A DNA stretch of 64,000 bases from Cladopsammia gracilis (lineage: Eukaryota > Cnidaria > Anthozoa > Scleractinia > Dendrophylliidae): contig JAJGOT010000038.1 in NCBI GenBank assembly GCA_022457155.1, forward strand, positions 512,501-576,500. Reading direction: 5' to 3'. Each line of letters begins with the position of its first letter. The first letter of the stretch is position 1. A program made the translations under genes and the position numbers. Below are positions 21,932 to 32,170 of the stretch, one piece after another. The notes beneath the pieces were generated by a model. The model searched no databases. It saw only the letters and a program-made list of their open reading frames with translations, and was not told the origin of the DNA.

Positions 21932-22018
21932 TCAATAAGAATATTCCTTACCGTCGCTTCTTACAAAATAATTTACATAATAACAATAACAAATCTATGC
22001 GGCGCGAAGTTTAACAGT

Positions 22019-22660
22019 TCAGCTGTTGCGTAGAAAGGCTTTGTTTCTATGGCGGCAAGAAGACACGAGTTCATTACGTTTGTTAAGTGTAGAAAGTTTC
22101 GGTCGGCAAATGATTAGAAATTTTTCCTTTAGGCAGAGGTTGCATCTTTTGCTTGAGCTGTTGTACGGTGAATGCGAAGACAGGATGCACCATGAAATAT
22201 AGTGTTCGATGTTGTTGTCTTTGAGAGTCCAGATGTACTTGCTTAGTTCAGTTGAGTTTCTGTGTTTAGAGTGGCGGAATGATGCGGTGTGCTTTCGGTA
22301 TCTTGTTTTGAAGTCGTTTTCCGTGAGTCCGATGTATGTTTCTGTTGTGTTGTTGTCGTTGCGCGTGACTGTAGCTTGGTAGATGACTGATGATTGTAGG
22401 CAGTTTCCGTCGAGTGGGCATGTGTTCTTTTGTCGGCAGTTGCATGTCTTCTTGTCTTGAGTGGTATTAGAGTTAGCTGTGGCGGCGTCGTTGGCTTGCG
22501 TGGATGACTTTAGAATCTGCTTATTATGGTTATCAATTATCTGTTTGGCGTTATTCATGCAGCTGTAACTTATTTTTATGGTGTTGCGGTTGAAGATTTT
22601 TCGGAGCTTGTGATCTTTAGGGAAGTGCTTGTCTATTAGGGCGAGGAACTTGTTATTGTA
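22019..22660 (-). CDS. Penelope-like GIY-YIG domain, second element
   Basis: A different Penelope-like copy on the minus strand. KIFNRNTIKISYSCM leads into a cysteine cluster (CNCRQKNTCPLDGNC), then TYIGLTENDFKTRYRKH and a distal half homologous to the element at 20.5-21.6 kb but clearly diverged. The reading frame is intact to the stop at 22019. It is cut at about 22660, where Harbinger-derived sequence begins, so only the last 210 residues survive. Its hammerhead lies about 90 bases downstream. Confidence 0.8.
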   Translation of the reverse strand, partial: YNNKFLALIDKHFPKDHKLRKIFNRNTIKISYSCMNNAKQIIDNHNKQILKSSTQANDAATANSNTTQDKKTCNCRQKNTCPLDGNCLQSSVIYQATVTRNDNNTTETYIGLTENDFKTRYRKHTASFRHSKHRNSTELSKYIWTLKDNNIEHYISWCILSSHSPYNSSSKRCNLCLKEKFLIICRPKLSTLNKRNELVSSCRHRNKAFLRNS

Positions 22661-23029
22661 GATTCTTCAACAACGCGCAAAGAGCCTTCAAAATCCGGAG
22701 CGGTTTATACTAGGAGGACAGACCAGAAACCTAACTTTAGTGACCAATTGGAAAAAGTTCAATTGCAAGTTGTTTTTGCCGAACTTTCGAGGAGTGTCAG
22801 AGAAGAGGAAGTTTGAGGTGGAAAAAGAAGTTCTTCTCCTAAAAAAGAGTTTAGAACTAAAAAAATGGGTTCAGTAGTTAACAATGAATAAACAGAAATA
22901 AAAATATTAAATTCATACAGTTTCATTTATTTCTTTTTTGTACTTGCTGATATGTTCCCTTTACGTTTCTGAACAAATACAAAGTGTAAACATTATGTGG
23001 TTACTAAGAAACAAATTGAATTAAACAAA

Positions 23030-23680
23030 TCAGTGAGAAAAATAACTCAACACAGTTCGTCGTCTCATTAAAGCTCCCTGTGTGCTTTGCGTGTAGTTTC
23101 GTTCCCCATCGTCAAATAGCTCAACAGTCATATCCTCTTCATCCACTGAGTGTTTGTAGTCCACTGCACGGTTATGCAAGATGATACAGGCTGCGATAAT
23201 GTTGCACACTCTTTCTGGGCTTACTCTTAACTCGCCAAGAAGGCAGTGAAATCTGCGCTTAAGAATCCCATCTTTCCTCATACCTGCATTTTGGAGCCAA
23301 GATGGGTGTCATTAACTAGTGCCTTAACGGATAGCCGCTATCACCAAGAATGATCCCCTCGTGAAGCCCCTCTTCAAATTCACTGTTGATCAAACTTTCC
23401 CTCAAAATTCTTGCATCATGGGTGCTCCCGGGCCACTTGACAACGCAGTTGATAATTTTGCATTCTGCATTACAGATGAGTTGTATGTTCAATGAGTGAT
23501 AACCCTTTCTGTTAACATACTCGTATACCTGCGAAGTTTGGGGCTTGAATCCTGACTTGAGTTCCGTCAACACAACCAACCACCCCGGGAAACGCAGCTG
23601 ATGCATAAAATCTCTCTTTTGTTTGTTTTATTCTGTTGCGTATTAGTTTTTTTCTTACTTTTCTAAATTTATTTCTCATT
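23030..23680 (-). pseudogene. PIF/Harbinger transposase, copy A
   Basis: Two frames on the minus strand. The upstream part has the DDE_4 hallmarks NRKGYHSLNIQLICN, WPGSTHDARI and ILGDSGYPL (second catalytic Asp). The downstream part reads ILKRRFHCLLGELRVSPERV...ACIILHNRAVD. The region with the third acidic residue is deleted between them, as in copy B. An extra T near 23540 shifts the frame across the first catalytic Asp, which copy B retains as GCVDGTQ. Not functional. Confidence 0.8.
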
Positions 23681-23929
23681 TTAAGGAGTTAAAAATAAGA
23701 TTCGGCAATTGAAATAAACCCAATTCACAAAACGATCAGTGCCTACCTTAAAGAATCTGCCCCACCTAGTTTGGTTCATCCGCCATTTTCAGGGCCCCTG
23801 AAAGTCTATACTGTATTTTAGATGAGAAATTCACTCGTGCAAGAGGTGATATGCTTGCCCAAACATGGAATAGAGCCGTATTATAACAATGAGAGAAGCG
23901 CGCAATGCAAACTGGGTGCGTCAGACTCT

Positions 23930-24294
23930 TAAAGCTGCTGTTGCACTTAACAATTTTTCCTGCAACTTGTGTCACGAAAAAAATTGTTGCAAGTTGAATG
24001 TTACACGTTACAATTGTCATGCAACTTGTCTCGCGAAAAAAATTGCGTAAGTTGAAAAAACGACGCATCTGTTGACTAAAGAGTGCGGCGAAACACGTTC
24101 CAAGAGCCATGTTACACGTATTTTTGTTGTTAATTTGTTGCAGAAATAGAAAACGATTCTTGCAACTTAAAAAAACAAAAATTCAGTTGCACGACGGCGT
24201 GTTACGCATGAAGAGCGAGCGTGCGTGCAACTTGCAAAATTTTTTTTAGCGAAACAAGTTGCACGAAAAATTATTACGTGTAACAGCAGCTTTA
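23930..24294. mobile_element. MITE with TAAAGCTGCTGTT termini, copy A
   Basis: Termini TAAAGCTGCTGTTGCAC and GTAACAGCAGCTTTA are inverted. The body repeats CAACTTG and CGAAAAAAATTG motifs. It is non-coding, about 365 bases, and also present at 31302-31679. Confidence 0.7.
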
Positions 24295-24516
24295 TTATAG
24301 GAAATTACCGCTCCTGTAAATTGAGGTCTTTAAAATTAACGCGACTTAAATAATTTATTTATTTTATTTTATTAACTTCGCCTTAAACATATAACAAGAA
24401 ATAATTAAATAAATGAATAATAATGACTGACTGAACAGGAAAAAAACACGAAGGCAGGGACACCGCAACAGCTTCGGCCAATTACTGCGGACCAGTTATA
24501 TTTATGTGAAAATGAT

Positions 24517-24657
24517 TTTACCTAACCTGTGAAATAAGATGAAGTATAAGAATAGTCAGTGTCTATAAGACACAAACAAACAAACTATTTAGACAGTATT
24601 GGAGTGTACAAAATGTCAGCATTTCATTCTCTAGAATCTATTTCACAGGTTAAGTAA
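24517..24657. mobile_element. short MITE with AACCTGTGAAATA ends
   Basis: TTACCTAACCTGTGAAATA and TATTTCACAGGTTAAGTAA are inverted ends of a 140-base non-coding element. They are related to the inner repeats of the MITE at 18.8-19.1 kb. From its end to about 25030 nothing else is recognised. Confidence 0.65.
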
Positions 24658-25029
24658 CATATTACTAATGTTATCCAATTGCCCATTATTGTAACTGTTC
24701 AGAAAAAATATTAGATGTGCATATGTGTACATCTTTGCACATTCCTGCTTTGACTTTTTTATAGAAACTGTTCAGTTTTAAAAGCATTGTATGTTCGATA
24801 TCTTTAAACATAAATTTCCTTTACTTTTGCACTGTTTTTATATTTGATAACATTGCTTGTTAAGAGTATTCATAATAATTATAGTCAAATGTATTTATGT
24901 TAATTATCACATTAATTATTACCATAATCACAATGTATCAATTATGAACATTACATGTATTGGAATAAACTACTGAACTGTTGCTGTTAACATTTTTGCA
25001 CATCAATGATGTATTTATGATGTTTAAAG

Positions 25030-25540
25030 TGGATCGATGTAATCCCATTACTGGGTTTAAACTGTGTCAATATAATCCCATTACTGGGTTTAAACTGTGT
25101 CAATATAATCTCATTACTGGGTTTAAACTGGGTCAATTGAATCCCACAACTGGGTTTAAACTGTGTCAATATAATCCCATTACTGGGTTTAAACTGCGTT
25201 TAAACTGGGTATAAACTGTGTCAATATAATTTAAACTGGGTTTAAACTGGGTCAATTGAATCCACAACTGGGTTTAAACTTTGTCAATATAATCCCATTA
25301 CTGGGTTTAAACTGTGTCAATATAATCCCATTACTGGGTTTAAACTGGGTCAATTTAATCCCATTACTGGATTTAAACTGTTTCAATATAATCCCATTAT
25401 TGGGTTTAAACTGCATCAATGTAATCCCATTACTGGGTTTAAAATGAGTCAATTTAATCTCACAACTGGGTTTAAACTGGGTCAATTTAATCCCATTACT
25501 GGGTTTAAACTGGGTCAATTTAATCCCATGTTTGGGTATA
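25030..25540. repeat. 33-bp minisatellite, about 15 units
   Basis: The unit is close to AATCCCATTACTGGGTTTAA plus ACTGTGTCAAT. Starts at 25041, 25074, 25107, 25140 and 25173 give an exact 33-base step, with one irregular stretch near 25200-25250. Because 33 is a multiple of three, both strands stay open for long stretches, but the translations are repeat artefacts (11-residue units). Confidence 0.9.
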
Positions 25541-25889
25541 TGATGGGTTATTTTTAAACCCAAGATTGGTTTCGGTAGCATTTTCCCAGTTGGGGAAATG
25601 CCAATCAAAACCCTGACAAAACCCGTAAAAAATACCATTTTTTCCCTGTTTGGGAATTGTTAAAAGTTACCTGTGAACCTTGCCTACCAATCAGTGTGAT
25701 ACACCCTCTCACACACCCACAGGTTCAAAAACCATAATAAAGCCGTAACTACATACATACAGCTACTACAATAGCTTAAAAATGGTTATCTCGGTAAAAA
25801 AACAAGAAATGCACTGTGATTTTAAGAAAAAAATATATAAAATTCTCTCTGATCATTAGTTTTTTAAGATACCCCTAATAACTGAGTTT

Positions 25890-26276
25890 TTGTTTTCACG
25901 GGTTCAAAAAAAAGACACATTTGCAGAAATAAAAGAAATGTTCAAAGAAATCAAAGATGCCCTTGAAGTTAATAAGGAAAAGAAAAGGGTGAAAGCGGTT
26001 ATAAAGTGTGTTATTTGCCAATCCACATGTACTTCATCACTGTATTTTTGTGTAGCTGGGTGTGGCCAATTAATTGGGTGCTTCTACTGTGCCTCCCGAT
26101 TGCAAGATTGCCCAATATGTAGGGTTAGTCTACCAGATACCGAAATACGGAAGCCACTTAAAGTAAGTGGCCTGGTAGATTTTTGGGGTATTCCGGAAGT
26201 TTCCATGACATCAGCACTGAGGGAAGCCAGAATTGATGCAAACAATGTTGAAGATGGTGATGACGAAATCCTCTAA
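25890..26276 (+). CDS. RING-type zinc finger protein
   Basis: The frame opens with a coiled-coil-like stretch (EIKEMFKEIKDALEVNKEK) and continues into a RING-like zinc site: CVICQSTC, YFCVAGCGQ, CFYCASRLQDCPICR. The C4-type spacing fits two zinc ions, as in RING E3 ligases. A short acidic tail ends the protein. The sequence before residue 8 is probably intron or untranslated, so the start is uncertain. It resembles in style the RING gene at 58.8 kb, which accompanies a transposase-like gene. Function not proven. Confidence 0.55.
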   Translation: MFSRVQKKDTFAEIKEMFKEIKDALEVNKEKKRVKAVIKCVICQSTCTSSLYFCVAGCGQLIGCFYCASRLQDCPICRVSLPDTEIRKPLKVSGLVDFWGIPEVSMTSALREARIDANNVEDGDDEIL

Positions 26277-26604
26277 AGCAGCAAAAGAATAACAGCTCAT
26301 GCAGCTGCTCATTTTTTCTTTTTCTGCTATGCAGTCATGTTGACATTAATGTCAATAGTTCTTGTTAATTAGTTAGACAGCACAGAAGGGTCTTTTACAG
26401 TAAAAGAACAACGCTCTCAATGTACATGCATTTTCCCATTTTGGGGAAATAACCTCTACACCTGTTTATGTTTAAATGCCCAAGGGCAGGCATTTATTAA
26501 AATTGAAAGATTACATAGGTTTTATCTGATGTTAATGATCAAACTTTCATTTGAAATAAAAAACATCTGTTGAAGTTCTGTTATGGAAAATAAATAAAGT
26601 CTAG

Positions 26605-26838
26605 TCACGAAGTGGCTTGTGTTTGAGCAAGGGGATCTGTTATGTTAACAAAACTTCTGATGGCATTGACTAATGTTACATTCCTATCATGAACAATATC
26701 AGAAAATATGCTCTCAAACGATGGGTTTTGAGACATAAAAAAATATTCTCTTGATTCCATTAAATGATCATAACATGCAATTGGATCACAACCAATGCTA
26801 GGGTCAGCATTGAGCCTTCCACCCCGTTCTTCATACAT
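26605..26838 (-). CDS. hypothetical exon, family unknown
   Basis: An open frame of about 77 residues (GGRLNADPSIGCDPIACYDHL and onwards, ending QTQATS) lies tail-to-tail with the RING gene. Amino acid composition looks protein-like and the frame uses no low-complexity sequence, but I recognise no domain. It may be the terminal exon of a larger gene continuing above 26840. The interval 26280-26600 shows nothing else. Confidence 0.3.
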   Translation of the reverse strand: MYEERGGRLNADPSIGCDPIACYDHLMESREYFFMSQNPSFESIFSDIVHDRNVTLVNAIRSFVNITDPLAQTQATS

Positions 26839-27274
26839 TTGTACAACCTATACAGTTGTTGGAATTTCATGTGGTTCAAGCGGAACAGCCATGTTTGTTC
26901 TGCCATCTTCTCAATGGGTATACATCCCTTGGGCCCTGTAAGTGAAAAATGAAATACATAGTACGAGGTATCATGACAAACTGCAATAAACTAGTTTTCA
27001 ATTTGGTTAGGTTTTTGACTATATTTCTCACAGCCACTTTGTCCAGAGGTTATAATATGCCTTCAGTACAGAACAATATCACAAAATTGTTAGCAAATGG
27101 GAAACTTCACATAAAACAAATAAACACATAAACACATAATCATGGTTAATTTATCTAAATTCAGTAAGAAAGTACCCCAACATGAAAGTGCAGCGGCCTT
27201 CGTCAAAAGCACCAACACTTGCCTGGGGCCGGTTGCATAAAAGTTGGTCATACGACCAGGCCGTATGCCCGACA

Positions 27275-29180
27275 TTTGCTTTTTTATTTTATTTATTTAT
27301 TTTATTTTATTTATTTATCCAGGGGCATCCAATTTAGCAGAGCTAGTTTAAATGGAGCCCTGACACAACACAGAAACAAAGACATTAAAAGATTAAAACT
27401 AGAAAAATTAGTTAAGTTACAGATGCAACATGTATCGCAGGCGTTACTGTTTAAAATGGCGCTTTAGCTTGATTTTAAATTCGCTAAGCGTCTCTACTTG
27501 TCTAATGATTCTCGGTAGGGTGTTGTAGGTCCGAGCACCGTTTATTCTGAAGCTACCTTGGTATTTAGTAGTTTTTGCGAAGGGAGGGCGCAGCAAATCA
27601 CGGCTTCTGGTGTTATAGCCATGTAAAAGGTGCGCATGCCTAAACTCTGAAAGTAAGTACGAAGGCGCTATTGCGTGAAGACACTTATGGACTAAGACGC
27701 ATTTGAGATAATTTCTGCGTGCTTGTAAGTTGGGCCAGCCAAGTGTTGATTTTAACTCCTCAGCCCCGATAGATCGACCTTCAATAATACATGCCGCGCG
27801 TCTATTTAGCTTATCTAGATAAGTTTTGCTTCCAACCCCGCAACTGTCCCAGACAGGTGAACAGTAATCGAACAATGGCAAGACTATAGTATTGTAGAGC
27901 ATTTGACAGGTTTGTTTGGGAAGAACCTTTCGCGCTCTACGCAGTATACCCAATCTAGACGAGATCTTATTACCGATATATTCTATGTGGTCCTTCCAAG
28001 ATAGGGTGTTGTCAAGGAGGACCCCAAGATATTTAAACTTATTAACTCTTTCTAAGCGCGTGTTACTGATTTCTATAACTAGATCGTCGGCCTCCGCGGT
28101 CCTCTGATGGGTACCAACAAGCATAATCTTCGTTTTTCCAAGATTAAGTATTAGAAAATTAGCGTGAAGCCAGCTTAGAACATTTGTTAAGCCACTAGTT
28201 AACTGAGCTTGGATTTCACTGACTGACTTGCTTGCAAAATAGATAAGTGTATCGTCAGCATAAAGCTCGACGCTGCAATCTTGAACCGCCAGAGGTAAGT
28301 CATTTATATAGATGATAAATAATAAAGGGCCAAGTACGCTACCCTGGGGGACCCCGAAAGATATAGGCTGAGGCTCAGATAAGACCCCATTAGTGCAAAC
28401 ACTTTGGGTGCGCATGGTTAAATAGGACCTAAACCATTGGACAGCAGAGCGATTCATTCCTAGTGAAATTAACTTATCTAACATGATGCTATGATCTAAG
28501 GTGTCAAAGGCCTTGCTTAGGTCTAAGAATATTAGGCCAGTTAATAGTCCTTTGTCGATATTTTCCAGCAGAGTGTTTGTCACGTGTGTTAGGCATGTGG
28601 ATGTAGAGTGAAGTGGGCGAAAACCGGATTGGAGAGGAGAAAGAAGCCTGTGATCCTGCAAATAGCTGTAGACCATACGGTGGACAGCCCGTTCAAGTAT
28701 TTTGGAGAAAACTGGAAGTACTGAGATTGGCCGGAAGTTCGATGGATCCGATTTCGAACCAGCTTTGTGAACCGGCGTGACGATAGCATGTTTCCAATCA
28801 GCCGGTAGCGTTCCTTCATTGATCGTTCTGTTCATAAGTAGCGTTAGAGGTCTCGCCAGAGCCTCAGCCCCATCCTTTACAAGTCGTACTGGAATATCGG
28901 GTAGGCCAGTTGATTTCTTGGAGTTCAGTGCTTTCAGTTGCTTGTAAACAAAATCTACCGTTATTTGTGACAAACTAAATTGTGCACCTGTAAATAGTTG
29001 AGGAGAGCAAGGTGGAAACGCTGGCACTGGTAGAGTCTGACGTAGATTGGCTATTATGGATTTAAAGAAAGATGCAAAGCTGGCTGAAATTTGCTTTGGA
29101 TCGGTGATATCCTCACCGTCGATTTCAAGAGATTGAATTTGACTAGCTTTAACATCACTACCAATTGCAGACTTGATTAA
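27275..29180 (-). mobile_element. 5'-truncated LINE (non-LTR retrotransposon)
   Basis: Contains one open reverse transcriptase frame followed by a 3' tail of TTTTA-type repeats (27275-27320 on plus). The upstream endonuclease region is absent, the usual 5' truncation from incomplete reverse transcription. A 13-base sequence, GGTTGCATAAAAG, flanks it at 27231 and 29305. Confidence 0.8.
27444..29178 (-). CDS. LINE reverse transcriptase (CR1/Jockey-like)
   Basis: About 575 residues are open without interruption. RT motifs appear in order: KSTGLPDIP, HKAGSKSDPSNFRPIS, LSKAFDTLDH (motif A Asp), PQGSVLGPLLF (motif B), YADDTLIYF (catalytic motif C) and KYLGVLLD (thumb edge). The C-terminal part ends with ARTYNTLPRIIR and a basic helix, as usual in CR1/L2/Jockey-like ORF2. 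The frame continues upstream of 29027 to the truncation point without a real start codon. No apurinic endonuclease domain is present. An intact RT frame suggests a fairly recent insertion. Confidence 0.85.
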
Positions 29181-29372
29181 CGCCTGACGTTGTTAGTCCC
29201 GATCTACGTCGAATGTACGTCCGTCGTTAGCTGGGCGTTGACGTCGGTTGCACTAGCTAGACGTTGGTAGATACTAATAACGTCTGACGTGCACGTGCCA
29301 AGTCGGTTGCATAAAAGCGTGAACTTCTACTTTGCATACTGTGAAACTATTTTTACGCGGTTTCAAAACAAC

Positions 29373-30260
29373 ATGGCTGAGTCAAAGCTGAAAAGGCAAC
29401 CATGCTTTTCAGACGGAGAAATACGTTCTCTCATTCCTTGTTTGCTGAACACCAAGATGTTTTATTATTCAAATTTAATAATTCGAATACAAATGAAAAG
29501 AAAACTAAAGTTTGGGCGGAGATAACTACAGCAGTCAATGCTTGTGCGGTAGGCGTTAAAAGAACCGTAGTTGAGGTAAAGAAGAAGTGGAAAGACCTAT
29601 TATCAAAGGCAAAGAAAGATGCTTCATCACAGAAGAACCCTCCCACAGGTGGCGGACCTCGCACAGTGACATAATATTGGATATATATGGAAAAGAGTCA
29701 CCGTCAGTCATCGGAGTTGCGAACGCAATCGCAAGCGCCGGTGCAAGCGTTTCTCTTGCGGTCAAGGAAGAAAACGAATGCAGAGAGTATGAAGCAGTTT
29801 CAATAATCACACAAGAAACTAGAAGTCTCACAGTGAGCCAGAATAATAAACATCAAGACCCTTTGACCAGTGAAGGCCGTGAAATTGGGGAGGCGGGTTT
29901 CTTCGAAGTAGAATCAGAGCTTGTTAAAGGTATACCGATGCCCTCACTTTTCAAGTTCAGTTATCAATTCTTAAGTGTATGCAGAATATTGCACAGGCGG
30001 TTGTTCTTGATAAAATATATTTGTTTTTGTAGATTCTTCAACAACGCGCGAACAGCCTTCAAAATCCGGAGCGGTTTATACTAGGAGGACAGACAAGAAA
30101 CCTAACTTTAGTGACCAATTGGAAAAAGTTCAATTGCAAGTTCTTTTTGCCGAACTTTCGTGGAGTGTCAGAGAAGAGTAAGATTGAGGTGGAAAAAGAA
30201 GTTCTACTAAAAAAGAGAAAACTAGAACTAAAAAAAATTGGTTCAGTAGTTAACAATGAA
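29373..30260 (+). pseudogene. Harbinger-associated Myb/SANT-like protein
   Basis: From ATG 29373 the frame reads KRQPCFSDGEIRSLI, then after a shift VWAEITTAV...KRTVVEVKKKWKDLLSKAK, a MADF/Myb-SANT-like DNA-binding domain of the type carried by Harbinger elements. Further frames continue to a GT-AG intron (about 29929-30031) and a last exon with RRTDQKPNFSDQLEK. At least two frameshifts break it. It converges on the transposase of the same element, the normal Harbinger layout. Copy A keeps only the last exon. Confidence 0.65.
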
Positions 30261-30419
30261 TAAACAGAAATAAAAAAATTAAATTCATACAGTTTCATTT
30301 ATTTCTTTTTTGTACTTGCTGATGTTTTCCCATCTACGTTTCTGAACAAATACAAAGTGCAAACATTATGTGGTTACTAAGAAACAAATTGAATTAAACA
30401 AATCAGTGAGAAAAATGAC

Positions 30420-31051
30420 TCAACACAATTCGTCGTCTTATTAAAGCTCCCTGTGTGCTTTGCGTGTAGTTTCATTCCCCATCGTCAAATAGCTCAACAG
30501 TTATATCCTCTTCATCCACTGGGTGTTTGCAGTCCACTGCACGGTTATGCAAGATGATACAGGCTGCGATAATGTTGCACACTCTTTCTGGGCTTACTCT
30601 TAACTCGCCATGAAGGCAGTGAAATCTGCGCTTAAGAATCCCATCTTTCCTCATACCTGCATTTTGGAGCCAAGATGGGTGTCATTAACTAGTGCCTTAA
30701 CGGATAGCCGCTATCACCAAGAATGATCCCCTCGTGAAGCCCCTCTTCAAATTCACTGTTGATCAAACTTTCCCTCAAAATTCTTGCATCATGGGTGCTC
30801 CCAGGCCACTTGACAACGCAGTTGATAACTTTGCATTCTGCATTACAGATGAGTTGTATGTTCAATGAGTGATATCCCTTTCTGTTAACATACTCGTATA
30901 CCTGCGAAGTTGGGGCTTGAATCCTGACTTGAGTTCCGTCAACACAACCAACCACCCCGGGAAACGCAGCTGATGCATAAAATCTCTCTTTTGTTTGTTT
31001 TATTCTGTTGCGTATTAGTTTTTTTCTTACTTTTCTAAATTTATTTCTCAT
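30420..31051 (-). pseudogene. PIF/Harbinger transposase, copy B
   Basis: The N-terminal frame of 120 residues is open and keeps the first catalytic Asp (GCVDGTQ) and second Asp (LGDSGYPL). The following segment with the third acidic residue is missing, and the frame resumes at GILKRRFHCLHGEL to the end. The same internal deletion in both copies shows that it predates the duplication, so neither copy is an active source. Confidence 0.8.
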
Positions 31052-31301
31052 TTAAAGGAGTTAAAAATAAGATTCGGCAATTGAAATAAACCCAATTCAC
31101 AAAACGATCAGTGCCTACCTTAAAGAATCTGCCCCACCCAGTTTGGTTCATCCGCCATTTTCAGGGCCCCTGAAAGTCTATACTGTATTGTAGATGAGAA
31201 ATTCACTCGTGCAAGAGTTGATATGCTTGCCCAAATATGGAATAGAGCCGTATCATAACAATAAGAGAAGCGCGCAATGCAAACTGGGTGCGTCAGACTC
31301 T

Positions 31302-31679
31302 TAAAGCTGCTGTTGCACTTAACAATTTTTCCTGCAACTTGTGTCACGAAAAAAATTGTTGCAAGTTGCACGTTGAATGTTACACGTTACAATTGTCATG
31401 CAACTTGTCTCGCGAAAAAAATTGCGTAAGTTGAAAAACGACGCATCTGTTGACTAAAGAGTGCGGCGAAACACGTTCCAAGAGCCATGTTACACGTTTT
31501 TTTGTTGTTAATTTGTGGCAGAAGTAGAAAACGATTCAACTCTTATTGCAACTTAAAAAAACAAAAATTCAGTTGCACGAGGGCGTGTTACACATGAAAA
31601 GCGAGCGTGCGTGCAACTTGCAAAATTTTTTTAGCGAGACAAGTTGCATGAAGAATTATTACGTGTAACAGCAGCTTTA
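31302..31679. mobile_element. MITE with TAAAGCTGCTGTT termini, copy B
   Basis: Same element as 23930-24294, with small insertions such as GCACGTT near 31366. Confidence 0.7.
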
Positions 31680-31879
31680 TTATAGGAAATTACCGCTCTG
31701 TAAATTGAGGTCTTTAAAATTAATGCGACTTAAATAATTTATTTATTTTATTTTGCTAACTTCGCCTTAAACATATAACAAGAAATAATTAAATAAATGA
31801 ATAATAATGACTGACTGAACAGGAAAAAAACACGAAGGCAGGGACACCGCAACAGCTTCGGCCAATTACTGCGGACCCA

Positions 31880-32170
31880 TTATATAAAAAGGATTTATAA
31901 GGGACAATTACATACAGCACATACAACCACATGCAATAAGAGATAGCGACATCCAAGCGTCTTGCCGAGTTACATTTTAAGCAGATGGTTTTATAACTTC
32001 TTGGAGAGTCCGGGTCATAGGTGAAGATAAGTGCTCGTGAATAGTAGTCGTAGAGTGAAGATCTAAAACTGTCTAAGCTACCAATGTTTAGGACCTGAGC
32101 GGTAACAAGTTGATTCCAGATTCTAGTAGATCTATTAATTAACGCGAATTGGAGGGAAAATTTTCTTTCG
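31880..32170 (-). mobile_element. LINE 3' fragment
   Basis: The minus strand reads FSLQFALINRSTRIWNQLV, LNIGSLDSFRSSLYDYY and SPRSYKTICL, the typical C-terminal tail of a LINE ORF2, followed by its 3' end. Confidence 0.6.

Larger units (their letters stand above)
22656..24498. mobile_element. Harbinger-MITE-LINE segment, copy A
   Basis: This block recurs at about 30030-31876 with only scattered changes. It holds the last exon of a Myb/SANT-like reading frame (plus, 22668-22830), a Harbinger transposase (minus), a MITE, and a tail resembling the 3' end of a LINE, ending at ttactgcggacc in both copies. Since several unrelated pieces are copied together, duplication of the segment is more likely than independent insertions. 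Confidence 0.75.
30030..31876. mobile_element. Harbinger-MITE-LINE segment, copy B
   Basis: Second copy of the block at 22656-24498; it also retains the upstream part of the element. It ends in the same ttactgcggacc as copy A, after which the two loci differ. Confidence 0.75.

Noticed and set aside
25030..25540. CRISPR-like array of regular repeats
   Set aside because: Units follow each other directly with no unique spacers, in a eukaryotic context; it is a minisatellite.
24981..25638. Proteins encoded by both strands of the minisatellite
   Set aside because: Opening of both strands follows from the 33-base period, and the translations are pure 11-residue repeats.
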